Positions 34,178-42,358 of a stretch of 64,000 nucleotides of DNA are shown one piece after another. The position numbers and the translations under genes are program-made. This stretch comes from Actinoplanes teichomyceticus ATCC 31121 (lineage in GTDB: Bacteria > Actinomycetota > Actinomycetes > Mycobacteriales > Micromonosporaceae). The DNA lies in contig NZ_CP023865.1 in assembly GCF_003711105.1 (NCBI RefSeq), forward strand, positions 3,993,001 to 4,057,000. The letters are read 5' to 3'. Every line of letters begins with the position of its first letter. The stretch's first letter is position 1. Under the pieces are notes generated by a model that searched no databases, was not told the origin of the DNA, and saw nothing but the letters and a program-made list of their open reading frames with translations.

Positions 34178-34714
34178 TCAGCGTCGGGACTGTTCCTGCC
34201 ACCGGTCGCGTTCGCGCTGGGCCTTTTTGCGGCAGGTGGCGCCGCAGTACTGCCGGGGCCGTCCGGTGGGGGCGACGGCCATGATGCAGGGGCATCGGCT
34301 GCAGACGGCGGTCGGCAGGTGGGTGTCGCCGCGTTGTGTCCAGCCGTGTTCGTCGCACCGGACGGGGTCCTGTGGGCGTGCGGTGGCCTGCAGGATCCGG
34401 GTGCGTACCGTTTCCGGCAGGCGCAGCAGATCGTCGCTGTCCAGGTCGGCCAGCCGGTTGGTCGGTGAGCGACGGCGCAGCGTCGCGAGCGCCGCGGATT
34501 CGATCTGACGGATTCGCTGCGGGGTGGTGGCGTGGGCTTCGGCGATCTGTGCGTGGGTCTTCGCCGGTCCGTCCATGCCGAAACGCATCCGCAGGATGCG
34601 GGCGCGCTGGTCGGAGAGTGTCTGGAGGGCGGCGGCGATCGTCTCCAGGGTGTCCGGTGCGATGGCGGTGGCCTCGGTGGGGCTGTAGGGCGTGATGGCG
34701 CGGCGACGACTCAT
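34178..34714 (-). CDS. Stand-alone sigma-70 region 4 protein fused to a C-terminal zinc-finger-like motif
   Basis: The 178-aa protein has, at about residues 22-85, a complete sigma region 4 of primary-sigma type (LQTLSDQRARILRMRFGMDG ... HAQIAEAHATTPQRIRQIES). Regions 2 and 3 are absent, so it cannot melt DNA alone. After a linker, residues 118-172 hold Cys pairs (VCSRCPC ... RQYCGATCRKKAQRERDRW), likely a small zinc ribbon. A DNA-binding regulator or anti-sigma partner is plausible. Its ATG overlaps the stop of 34711-34995 by 4 bp, so the two are cotranslated. Confidence 0.7.
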   Translation of the reverse strand: MSRRRAITPYSPTEATAIAPDTLETIAAALQTLSDQRARILRMRFGMDGPAKTHAQIAEAHATTPQRIRQIESAALATLRRRSPTNRLADLDSDDLLRLPETVRTRILQATARPQDPVRCDEHGWTQRGDTHLPTAVCSRCPCIMAVAPTGRPRQYCGATCRKKAQRERDRWQEQSRR

Positions 34715-34995
34715 GCCGGCTCCTGTTCGTTACCGGTGGTGTTCTCGTCCGGCGAGGTTGCGGTCGGTGGCTGCGGGCCGGGTCCTGTCGTGAGGACCCG
34801 GCCGAGCGTGGCCGCCGGTCGTTGGCCGATCCGGACGCGTTCCACCAGTTTGGTGAAGGCGGTGGCGAAGGTCGAGGTTACCGCCGGCACGTCTTCGGGG
34901 CGGGCCCGGATCAGGGCGGTCATGGTGACCGCGGCCAGCACGCCGGCGGTGACCAGCAGCGGCGAGACCGCGATGAGGATCCAGATGGTGGGCAA
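34711..34995 (-). CDS. Small single-pass membrane protein
   Basis: The 94-aa product starts at a TTG (34993-34995) placed 9 nt after AGGAG. It has one N-terminal transmembrane helix (IWILIAVSPLLVTAGVLAAV) and a cytoplasmic tail rich in Pro, Thr and Glu (PGPQPPTATSPDENTTGNEQ). No family was recognised. It is the first gene of a two-gene unit with the sigma-region-4/zinc protein, whose start overlaps its stop by 4 bp. Tandem terminator-like hairpins lie immediately before its ribosome site. Confidence 0.6.
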   Translation of the reverse strand: MPTIWILIAVSPLLVTAGVLAAVTMTALIRARPEDVPAVTSTFATAFTKLVERVRIGQRPAATLGRVLTTGPGPQPPTATSPDENTTGNEQEPA

Positions 34996-35020
34996 CGATG
35001 GTGCTCCTGTCGGTAGAAAG

Positions 35021-35060
35021 CAGAAAACCCTCGGCCGCTGTGGCGGCCGAGGGTTTTCTG
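35021..35060 (-). terminator. 18-bp terminator-like hairpin just before a start codon
   Basis: Arms at 35021-35038 and 35043-35060 (CAGAAAACCCTCGGCCGC and its complement) pair perfectly around a 4-nt loop; on the minus strand the second arm ends GGGTTTTCTG. It sits about 25 nt before the TTG of 34711-34995, inside its expected leader. Confidence 0.75.
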
Positions 35061-35072
35061 GGAAACAAAAAT

Positions 35073-35095
35073 GCCCTCAGCGATCCGCTGAGGGC
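35073..35095 (-). terminator. Second hairpin with a T-run on the minus strand
   Basis: GCCCTCAGCG (35073-35082) and CGCTGAGGGC (35086-35095) pair around a 3-nt loop; on the minus strand the stem is followed by ATTTTTG, a classic intrinsic terminator. Together with 35021-35060 it makes a tandem pair. Confidence 0.75.
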
Positions 35096-35114
35096 GATGG
35101 GGTTGAGGGTGATG

Positions 35115-35160
35115 CGGGCACATATGTGCCCGGACGAAGGCCAGACTAGATAAAAATTGT
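35115..35160 (-). promoter_or_regulatory. 18-bp palindrome and AT-rich promoter-like patch
   Basis: CGGGCACATATGTGCCCG (35115-35132) is a perfect palindrome. Upstream on the minus strand a second GGGCACA copy is followed by ATTTTTATCTAG (about 35146-35157), the AT-richest stretch nearby. A regulated promoter for the leader ending in the two hairpins is likely. Confidence 0.5.
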
Positions 35161-35749
35161 GCCCGCCGCAAGCGGTGATTGTCGGGCAAAAAGGGTGCTT
35201 CTCCGGTGTGTGCCGGTCTTCCCGGCGAAGGCCAGGCGTGCCGCGCCGGACCTGACAACGCGTGTATGTGCTGCTGGCGGCGGGGTTCTGCGGGCCGGGG
35301 TGGTGCGGCGGCCGGCGTTTCGGAGTTTCGTGACACCGATATGCGGCTTCGATTAGCGTATGCCCATTTCGCTTTCTCGGGAATGGGACGTTTCCCTGCG
35401 AAGCTTGACGGAAAAATTCTCCATCAGCGCAGCGGTGAGGCCGCCGGGCACGGCGGTTGCGTGGCCGCCGGGCGGGCGCGTCAGCGGTCACGGCCTGCGG
35501 TACGGCGCGGTCCCCGTGCGCGCCGGTGGGCTTTCCTGGACGACGCGAAGCGCGGGCCGGCGCACGCGGAGGCGAGGCGGGCAGCGGCGCACCGCAGGGT
35601 GTGGCCGCCGAGCTGGTCGGCCGGCTGCTCGCGCGGACCCGCGTGGCGGCCGCCGCCTGCCGGGGTTGGCGGTTTCCGGCCGGGACGTCGCTCTGGGGAC
35701 ACGTTTGTATGCTGCGGGCACATCGACACTCCGACGGGGAGGAATCCAT
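35161..35749. other. Intergenic before the RTX gene, no gene supported
   Basis: About 590 bp with Arg-rich overlapping frames on both strands and no ribosome-site-backed start. A CATATGCCATC start region with GGGGAGGAA marks the beginning of the next gene. Confidence 0.4.
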
Positions 35750-36868
35750 ATGCCATCGGCTTTATGGCGGCTGCGTGCCGCTGGAAGCTTGGCGACGGCC
35801 GTTGCTGTCTGCGCGTCGCTTCCGCTGGCCGCTGTGCCGGCGCGGGCTGCCGGCACAGCCGGTCTGCTGGCCGTCGTCGACGGCACGGTCGTCGAGTACA
35901 AGACGGCCAAGGGCAAGCAGAGCACGATCACGCTGACGCGCAAGGGCGCCACGATCACGGTCGACGACCGGGTGGCCATCAAGGTCGGGGCCGGCTGCCG
36001 GCGGGTCAAGGGTGACAGGACCAAGGCGCGGTGCACGCCGGCGGCGGCGCCGACGCGGCTGCGGGTCTACGCCTACGACCGTAGCGACACGATCGTCAAC
36101 AGCACCGACCTGCCGATCACCGCGGACGGCGGCACCGGCAGCGACAAGCTCACCGGCGGGTCGAGCCACGACCGGCTCTACGGCCGTTCCGGCAACGACG
36201 TTGTGCGGGGCCGTGGCGGCAACGACGTGCTCTACGGCGGGGCGGGCAACGACAAGCTCTACGGCGGCGCCGGCGACGACGGGCTCGACGACGGTTCCGG
36301 CACGGACGTGGCCTGGGGCGCATCCGGCAGCGACAGCTTCACCAACGGTCCGGGCAACGACCGGTTCTACGGCGAGTCCGGCGACGACCGGTACCATTCG
36401 CGGCAGCACGCGGGTAAGGACGCCGACCTGTACCTGGGTGGTCCGGGCGTCGATGCGGCCGGATACAGCAACTACACCAGCGCGGTGAGCGTGGACCTGG
36501 ACGGCCGCAAGGGCGACGACGGCCGCAAGGGCGAGGGCGACAGCATCGGCGCCGACGTGGAGGACCTGCTCGGCGGTCGCGGCAACGACCGGCTCGCCGG
36601 CAACGGCCGGGCCAACGACCTCGACGGCCGTGAGGGCAACGATGTCATCCTCGGTCACGGCGGTGACGACACGCTGCTGGGCCGCAAGGGCGTCGACAGG
36701 CTCTACGGCGGCGCCGGCGACGACCGGCTCGACGGCAACGCCACGCCCGGGGTTCCTGACGAGTACGACGAGGTGACCGACTGGCTCGACGGCGGTCCGA
36801 ACACCGCCGTCGGCGACACCTGCGTACGGCTGGACTTCGCGCACACCACGGGGTGCGAGAAGCGGTGA
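35750..36868 (+). CDS. Secreted RTX-type calcium-binding repeat protein
   Basis: The 372-aa product has a signal peptide (about 1-34, cleaved near ARAAG), a 100-residue N-terminal region with a Cys pair (GAGCRRV ... ARCTPA), then nonapeptide GGxGxD repeats from about 128 to the end (GRSGNDVVRGRGGNDVLYGG, GAGNDKLYGGAGDDGLDDG, GHGGDDTLLGRKGVDRLYGG). Such repeats fold into calcium-binding beta-rolls after export. No protease, lipase or toxin domain is attached, so the function is unknown. GGGGAGGAA lies at good distance from the ATG. Confidence 0.85.
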   Translation: MPSALWRLRAAGSLATAVAVCASLPLAAVPARAAGTAGLLAVVDGTVVEYKTAKGKQSTITLTRKGATITVDDRVAIKVGAGCRRVKGDRTKARCTPAAAPTRLRVYAYDRSDTIVNSTDLPITADGGTGSDKLTGGSSHDRLYGRSGNDVVRGRGGNDVLYGGAGNDKLYGGAGDDGLDDGSGTDVAWGASGSDSFTNGPGNDRFYGESGDDRYHSRQHAGKDADLYLGGPGVDAAGYSNYTSAVSVDLDGRKGDDGRKGEGDSIGADVEDLLGGRGNDRLAGNGRANDLDGREGNDVILGHGGDDTLLGRKGVDRLYGGAGDDRLDGNATPGVPDEYDEVTDWLDGGPNTAVGDTCVRLDFAHTTGCEKR

Positions 36869-36874
36869 GCGGGA

Positions 36875-36927
36875 CCGCCACCGGGGCGCGGCGCGGAAGG
36901 ACGCGATGTGCCGCGCCCCGGTGGCGG
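36875..36927 (+). terminator. 18-bp perfect hairpin after the RTX gene
   Basis: CCGCCACCGGGGCGCGGC (36875-36892) pairs with 36910-36927 around a 17-nt loop, starting 6 nt after the RTX stop codon. It lacks a U-tract. Confidence 0.75.
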
Positions 36928-37103
36928 CGCGCTGGTAGCGCCGGTGAAGCACCCGGTTGCCCGGGATCACCACGTGCCGTTCGCGGCGTTGGTGAGATCG
37001 GGACCCACCCGGTCAGCCGGTCCTCTTGTCTGCTGCGGCGGTGGGGGCGGCATGCTGCAGCGGGTGACGGTTGCCGGCAGCGGTGAACCGTCGCCACACG
37101 ATG

Positions 37104-37575
37104 TCAAGGGTGGGCCCGGGTGTCCGCGGCGAATGCGACGATCCGTGCGGCGAGGTCGTCGGGATGCCGCAGGACCAGGTCGTGGCTGGCTTCGGGGATG
37201 ATCTCGCCGACGGCGCGCGGCATGCGGGCGGGACCGTGGCCACGACCTCGCGTGCGTCGTACAACTGGCTGTGGCCGCCGACCGGCATCAGCGTGGGCGT
37301 CGTGATCCGTTCGAGGTCGTCGTCGGTGAGCGGGGTGAGCAGGATGTGCTTGCGCCGGTAGCCGAAAATGGCTTCGACCAGCGGCATCGCCTCGTCGTCG
37401 CGCAGGGCGAGGTTGCGCAGCGGCCGGGCCAGCGCGCGCCGGATCGGCCTGGGGGTGAAGCTGGCCAGCCCGCACGCGATCAGCCGGGCCGCGCAGCCGG
37501 TCGGCCAGCCAGAACGACGGCGCGGCCCGCTCGATCGCCGCGAGGTTGCCCTCGAAGAAACGCGTACGCCTCTCC
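37104..37575 (-). pseudogene. Alpha/beta hydrolase remnant with frameshifts
   Basis: Three minus-strand frames together give a hydrolase C-terminal half: RFFEGNLAAIERAAPSFWLA (from about 37562), then LARPLRNLALRDDEAMPLVE ... ITTPTLMPVGGHSQLYDA, then ARMPRAVGEIIPEASHDLVL ... IVAFAADTRAHP to the stop at 37104. TPTLMPVGGHSQLYD and the IPEASHDL His are the usual late landmarks (acid and catalytic His). The nucleophile half is missing and at least two frameshifts intervene. Confidence 0.7.
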
Positions 37576-37606
37576 GTCGGTATCCCTCAGCTGGTAGAGC
37601 CTCGGC

Positions 37607-37633
37607 CGCGATGGGGCGCTCACCCCCATCGCG
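37607..37633. terminator. 10-bp hairpin before the APH gene
   Basis: CGCGATGGGG and CCCCATCGCG pair around a 7-nt loop 20 bp before the ATG at 37654. It may end transcription from the left or be part of the leader. Confidence 0.4.
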
Positions 37634-37653
37634 TCGCCGTTACGGTGGACCTG

Positions 37654-38496
37654 ATGAACGCCGCCGAGGTTCGAAGTGTGCTCGCCGAGGGCCTGCCCGA
37701 CTATCAAGCCGGCACGGTGACGCTGCTGGACGAGGGCGAGGACAACCGCGCGTTCGAGGTGGACGGTACGCTGGTCGTGCGTTTCGCCCTTGAGCCGGAT
37801 CCGGCCGCGATCGACCGCGAGGCACGCCTGCTGAACGCGGTCGCGGCGGTCGTGCCCGTGCCGGTTCCAGTGCCGGCGTTCGTGCTCGCCGAGCGCGGCT
37901 GTCTGGCGTATCGGAAACTACCGGGCATCCCGCTGCTGGACCTGCCTCAGCGTCTGGACCACGCCGAATCGCTGGTCTCACAACTTTCGGGGCTGCTCGC
38001 CGTGCTGCATGCGATCCCCCCGGAGTCGATGGCCAGCCTGGCCGCCGTAGACGACCAGCCGATGACGCGGTGGCTCGCTGAGGCGGGCGCGTACTATCCG
38101 GGCGTCGCCAGCCGCCTGCCGACGCGGTTCCGGCCGCGGGTGAAGGCGTTCCTGGCAGCCGATCCGCCTTCTCGCGGCCATGCCCGGGTGTTCACGCACA
38201 ACGACCTCGGAGCCGAGCACGTTCTCGTCGACGCCGCCACCTGGACTGTCACCGGCATCCTCGACTGGACCGACGCAGCACTCACTGACCCCGCCTACGA
38301 CCACGGTCTGCTCCTCCGCGATCTGGGACCAACCGCCCTTGCCGGGCTGGCTTCGGACGTCCGCGAGCGAGCGGTCTTCTACGCCAGGTGCAGTGTTCTG
38401 GAAGAGCTGGCGTATGCGCTCGAGTCCGGCAAGCAAAAGTATGCCGCCAACGCACTGTCTGCGCTGCCGTGGTTGTTCAGCCAGGTGGTTATGTAG
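37654..38496 (+). CDS. Aminoglycoside phosphotransferase (APH) family kinase
   Basis: The 280-aa product has a kinase-like N-lobe (GTVTLLDEGEDNRAFEVDGT with LVVRFA) and the catalytic loop FTHNDLGAEHVLVD, followed by the metal-binding GILDWTDAALTDPAYDHG. This H-x-D-x6-N-type loop (here THNDLGAEH) and DW motif are characteristic of APH/MPH kinases; macrolide- and homoserine-kinase-like members are close. The substrate is unknown. The ATG at 37654 fits the family's length; upstream in-frame residues look non-coding. Confidence 0.8.
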   Translation: MNAAEVRSVLAEGLPDYQAGTVTLLDEGEDNRAFEVDGTLVVRFALEPDPAAIDREARLLNAVAAVVPVPVPVPAFVLAERGCLAYRKLPGIPLLDLPQRLDHAESLVSQLSGLLAVLHAIPPESMASLAAVDDQPMTRWLAEAGAYYPGVASRLPTRFRPRVKAFLAADPPSRGHARVFTHNDLGAEHVLVDAATWTVTGILDWTDAALTDPAYDHGLLLRDLGPTALAGLASDVRERAVFYARCSVLEELAYALESGKQKYAANALSALPWLFSQVVM

Positions 38497-38603
38497 GTGA
38501 CCGGCTGCTCGCCGCCCTCACCGCAGGAGGTGCCACCTTCGACCGGACGCGACACGCGCTGTCGGATGAGATCCGAGTCGTCTCCTGATCGGCGCTCGTT
38601 GTA

Positions 38604-39900
38604 GTGGTCATGGCAGATGAGGTCGGGGCAGCCGGTGTCCTGCCGGGGTTCCGGGATGAGTTGTACCGCTGCTTGACCGCTCGGTCGGATGCGTTGCTCG
38701 AGCTGGCCGACGCGGTGTTGTGCGCGGACGGGCCGGTCAGGGCGTCGGTTGATGTGACGCTGACGGCTGAGCACCGGCGTGGACACGACGCCTGTATGAC
38801 GGGCTCCACCAGGGCCGCATCGATGTGAGGCGGCTGCGGCGGGCGTTGACGGCGCAACCTCCACCGCGGTTCGGTGACGGCCGGATCGTTCTGGTGGTCG
38901 ACGTGTCACCGTGGCTGCGGTCGGCCGCGGCGTGTAGCTCGGACCGGCTGTTCTGCCACGTGTACGGGCGCGCTAGAAGCGCCGCGCAGTTCATCCCCGG
39001 CTGGCCGTACTCGTTCGTGGCGGCGCTGGAACCCGGCCGGACGTCGTGGACGGCGATGCTGGACGTGGTCCGTCTCGGCCCCGCCGGCGACGCCACAGCG
39101 GTCACCGCGACCCAGCTGCACGACGTGATGGAGCGGCTGATCGCCTGCGGACAGCAGCAACCCGGTGACCCGAACATCCTGATCGTTTGCGATGCGGGCT
39201 ACGACGTGACCCGGCTGGCCTGGGCGCTGCGTGATATCTGCCGGTCGAGGTGGCCGGACGCATTCGCGCCGACCGGGTCCTACGGCTACCCGCCCCGCCG
39301 CACCAGTACAACGCGTCCGGTGGTCGCCCACCCAGGCACGGCGGCGAGTTCGACCTCAAAGATCCTGACTCCTGGCCCGAGCCGGCCGTGACCACGATCA
39401 ACGAGACGGCCCGCTACGGAAAAGCCGCGCAACCGATGTGGCCGTGGTGGTCGCACACCGGCGCGAATCCCGGGGATGGAGACCGGATCTGGCAGGCATA
39501 CCTGCGGCGCTTCGATCTGGAGCACACGTGTCGCCTGGTCAAGCAGACTCTGGCTGGACCAGGCCGAAGCTGCGCGACCCGCGAGCAGCCGGCCGGTGAA
39601 CCTGGATCATGATCGCCGCCCACACCCAGCTACGACTGGCCCGGCCCCTCGCGCCATCGATCTACGTCGCTCCTGGGAACAGCCGTCACCGCCTGACCGG
39701 CTCACCCCGGCCCGGGTCCGGCGCGGGTTTCGGAACCTCCGCCCCGCATCGGCTCTCCCCGCTGCGGCACCGGAACGCACCCGCCCCGGCCCCGGACGAC
39801 CTGGGGGATCGAAGAACCACAACGGCCGTCACGGGGACGCCAATCAGAACGCCGCACCGCGGAGGCGGCCTCAACTTGATCCGGTGCACGGATCTGCCGA
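38604..39900 (+). pseudogene. Degenerate DDE transposase gene (insertion sequence remnant)
   Basis: The remains of one transposase read across three frames: GVLPGFRDELYRCLTARSDA (38604-38810), IVLVVDVSPWLRSAAACSSD with FIPGWPYSFVAALEPGRTSW and ILIVCDAGYDVTRLA (38811-39240), RIRADRVLRLP then TTINETARYGKAAQ and IWQAYLRRFDLEHTCRLVKQ (39250-39560), and finally TPARVRRGFRNLRPASALPA. The middle part is shortened by a deletion. VDVSPW, CDAGYD and the FDLEH glutamate mark the DDE triad. At least three frameshifts make it inactive. Confidence 0.8.
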
Positions 39901-39918
39901 TGAGCGGTGCTCGTCTCG

Positions 39919-40482
39919 TCAGCCGGAGACGTCAGCCACGTGGTGTACGACGTCGTGGAGCAGATAGCGGCCCAGGGAGTCGACGGTGAACGACGACCCG
40001 TTCGAGCGCAATCCGGTACGCGCCCACGATTGCGGGGGAACCGCCGCGAAAACCGCCGACAGGTGGCTTCCCTGCTCGGCGAGCTCCTCGGCCACCCGGT
40101 GCGGATCCTGCTCCCAGTACCGCCCGGCGATCGCCGCAGCGTCCTGGTCCCAGTCGGCGAACCGGGGACCGTCCTCGGTGAGCATGAGGGTGGCCCGGTC
40201 GGCGAAGACCACGAACACGTCGCGCACGTGGCACGCGTACTCCAGTGGGGACCACACCGCCGGCGCGGGGCGCACCGCGACATCGTCGCGGGCCAACACC
40301 CGCAGCCACCGCGGTACGAGCCCGGATACGGCAGCCGATACCTCGGTCCCAGCTACGCGCCGGCCCTCGAATGCGCAGAACTCGCAGCGCCCGTCGAGGA
40401 CCCACGTCCAATCTTTGGTATCCGGCACTGGAGCGTCCGGGACAGATAGCCTGCCAGGTCCCGCGTTCCGGTCGTTGATCAT
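39919..40482 (-). CDS. DinB-fold (mycothiol-dependent enzyme-like) protein
   Basis: The 187-aa protein starts MINDRNAGPGRLSVPDAPVP and shows a four-helix DinB domain: WTWVLDGRCEFCAFEG at the start, WSPLEYACHVRDVFVVFADR with a metal-ligand His, and LGRYLLHDVVHHVADVSG with a further His pair. In actinobacteria such proteins use zinc and sometimes mycothiol for thiol transfer; the reaction here is not known. The gene begins right beside the decayed transposase. Upstream in-frame codons to 40602 look non-coding. Confidence 0.75.
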   Translation of the reverse strand: MINDRNAGPGRLSVPDAPVPDTKDWTWVLDGRCEFCAFEGRRVAGTEVSAAVSGLVPRWLRVLARDDVAVRPAPAVWSPLEYACHVRDVFVVFADRATLMLTEDGPRFADWDQDAAAIAGRYWEQDPHRVAEELAEQGSHLSAVFAAVPPQSWARTGLRSNGSSFTVDSLGRYLLHDVVHHVADVSG

Positions 40483-40541
40483 GGATGGACCATAGCGACC
40501 CCGCTGGTTGCCGGCGACCGGGTTTCCACCGGGCTCCGCAG

Positions 40542-41102
40542 TCACCGGGTCACCGGCGGACGATCGTTGAGAACGCGCTGGAAGAGCAGACTGTCCTGCC
40601 ACGTGCCGTCGAGATAGAGATAGTCGCGAGCCGTCCCGAAATGGCGGAACCCGTTCTTGGTCAGCACCCGCTGCGAGGCCAGATTTGTCTGACCCGTGCT
40701 CGCTTCCACCCGGTGCAGGCCGAGCTCCTGGTCCGCGATGCGGCAGAGGTTGGCGACCGTGGCACCGGCGAGCCCCTTCCCGACCTCACCGGCATCCACC
40801 CAATACCCCAGACTCGTGCTGCACATCGGGCCGAGCACGATGCCGTGCAACGAGGCGCATCCCACGATGCGATCACCGCGCTGCAGTGCGCAGGCGAACA
40901 GGGTGCCGTCCGCATGCTGCCGCAACAGCGAGTCCAGCCCTTTCCGCTGACCGTCGAGCGTCCAGAACGAGTCCGGCCGTGGCGGATAGAACGGGCGCAG
41001 GTGATCCCGGTTGCGCACGTATGCGTCCAGAAGCGCCGGCGCGTCACCGTCCGCCAAGCAACGCAGGATGACGCCGCCCGGCAGCTCGGCAAGAATGGTC
41101 AT
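40542..41102 (-). CDS. GNAT acetyltransferase, RimJ/RimL type
   Basis: The 186-aa protein resembles ribosomal-protein alanine acetyltransferases: LRCLADGDAPALLDAYVRNR at the start, LGYWVDAGEVGKGLAGATVA carrying the acetyl-CoA loop and LHRVEASTGQTNLASQRVLT followed by KNGFRHFG. The acceptor may be a ribosomal protein N-terminus or a small molecule. It starts 60 bp upstream of the DinB gene on the same strand. Confidence 0.85.
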   Translation of the reverse strand: MTILAELPGGVILRCLADGDAPALLDAYVRNRDHLRPFYPPRPDSFWTLDGQRKGLDSLLRQHADGTLFACALQRGDRIVGCASLHGIVLGPMCSTSLGYWVDAGEVGKGLAGATVANLCRIADQELGLHRVEASTGQTNLASQRVLTKNGFRHFGTARDYLYLDGTWQDSLLFQRVLNDRPPVTR

Positions 41103-41176
41103 CGTCGTAGCGTAGATGAAAGCCTATGAGCCGGCCGCACGGATCTGCCGCGATCCGTGTCTCCAGATGCCGAGTC

Positions 41177-41335
41177 GATCAGGCGGCGATGAGCTCGGGC
41201 ACTGCAGCCCGCCCACCCTCCGCGCGAGCCGTCCGGCGGGTCATCAAGGTGATGTTTGCCCGGGTGATGTGGGCTTCGCAGTGTTCGGGAAAGGTTCGTA
41301 GTCGCGGGCGTTGCGGCGGGCGCGCACCAGCCGGT
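41177..41335 (-). mobile_element. IS5-type transposase C-terminal remnant
   Basis: On the minus strand LRTFPEHCEAHITRANITLM followed by TRRTARAEGG and AVPELIAA matches the end of the transposase at 44302-44731 (YERLPEHSEAHITWANITLM). DNA similarity begins at CAGGCGGCGATGAGCT in both. Only about 50 codons remain, and the flanking frame is unrelated. Confidence 0.75.
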
Positions 41336-41376
41336 CCCTTCCGTGGTAACCAGCGAAGAATCAACCGCAACGCTGG

Positions 41377-42288
41377 TCAGACCGCACGCGGGGACTGTAG
41401 TACCGGACGGCCCGGGCTCAACCTCAGAGGCGGTGGCGTGATGAGCCGCTGGGCGAGGGTGATGAGATCTGGCACGGCGGGATGGCTCGGTGGCTGCCTC
41501 CAGACGAGGTAGACGGTGACGGCCGGGGCGTCGATGAGCGGAATGTAGACCACGGCGGGGTGCGGATACATGGCCGCGGTGGCGGTGGTGGTGACGCCGA
41601 CGGCGTGGCCGGTGGTGATGGCAGCGAGCCAGTCGTCGGTGTTGGCGACCTCGATGATGTCGGTTGGGATTTCGTCCGCAGGCCAGAGGTCGGGGGTCGT
41701 GGTGCCGGCGACGGTGTTGACGGCGATCGGCTCGGTGCTCAGATCGTGCAAGGTCAGCCGTGGTTTCCGGGTGAGGACGCTGTCGGCGGCGACGGCGGCG
41801 AGGCGCGGCTCGGTCAGCAGAGCCACGGTGTGCACCTCGTCGGGTAGGTCGGCCCGGCCCCGGATGACGGCGACGTCGACGGTGCCGTGGGCGAGCCCGG
41901 CGGTGCGATCGTCGACGCGCAGGAGTTGCACCGGTGTGTGCGGGTGTTCCTGTTTCCAGCGTCGCAGCAGGGGCGTGGTGTGTTCGCCCAGTGCTGACCA
42001 GGCGTGGCCGACGCGCAGTGGCCAGGTGCCGGCTCCGGCCGGATCGAGTGCTTCGTCGACGGCCGCGACGGCGGCGGCGGCCCGGGGCTGGAACGCGTGT
42101 CCGGCCGCGGTGAGCTGCAGGTGATGGGTGGACCGGTCGATCAGGCGGACACCGAGGTGGGTTTCCAGCTGACGCAGTGTGCGGGAGAGCGCGGGCTGGG
42201 TCACGTGCAGCCGGGCCGCCGCCCGGGTGATGGTGCCTTCGTCGGCGATGGCGAGGAAGGCACGCAGATGCCGCAACTCCACGGTCAT
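41377..42288 (-). CDS. LysR-family transcriptional regulator
   Basis: The 303-aa protein begins MTVELRHLRAFLAIADEGTI with the LysR winged helix (ITRAAARLHVTQPALSRTLR, about 16-35) and a two-lobe effector-binding domain (about 88-295). It is divergent from the EamA exporter gene with only 70 bp between starts, the usual arrangement for a LysR protein controlling its neighbour. The effector is unknown. The longer upstream start overlaps the exporter start and is rejected. Confidence 0.85.
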   Translation of the reverse strand: MTVELRHLRAFLAIADEGTITRAAARLHVTQPALSRTLRQLETHLGVRLIDRSTHHLQLTAAGHAFQPRAAAAVAAVDEALDPAGAGTWPLRVGHAWSALGEHTTPLLRRWKQEHPHTPVQLLRVDDRTAGLAHGTVDVAVIRGRADLPDEVHTVALLTEPRLAAVAADSVLTRKPRLTLHDLSTEPIAVNTVAGTTTPDLWPADEIPTDIIEVANTDDWLAAITTGHAVGVTTTATAAMYPHPAVVYIPLIDAPAVTVYLVWRQPPSHPAVPDLITLAQRLITPPPLRLSPGRPVLQSPRAV

Positions 42289-42358
42289 AACGGCAGAGCA
42301 TAACCGCGGCGAGATCGGCATTTCCGTTGCTATCGGGGTGCCTCCTAGCGTCGACCTC
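42289..42358. promoter_or_regulatory. Divergent promoter region of LysR and EamA genes
   Basis: The 70-bp gap contains GGCATTTCCGTTGCTATCGG and ends GGGTGCC, so an outer GGCA/TGCC pair frames a T-N11-A-like site typical of LysR proteins. Both promoters must lie here. Confidence 0.45.
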
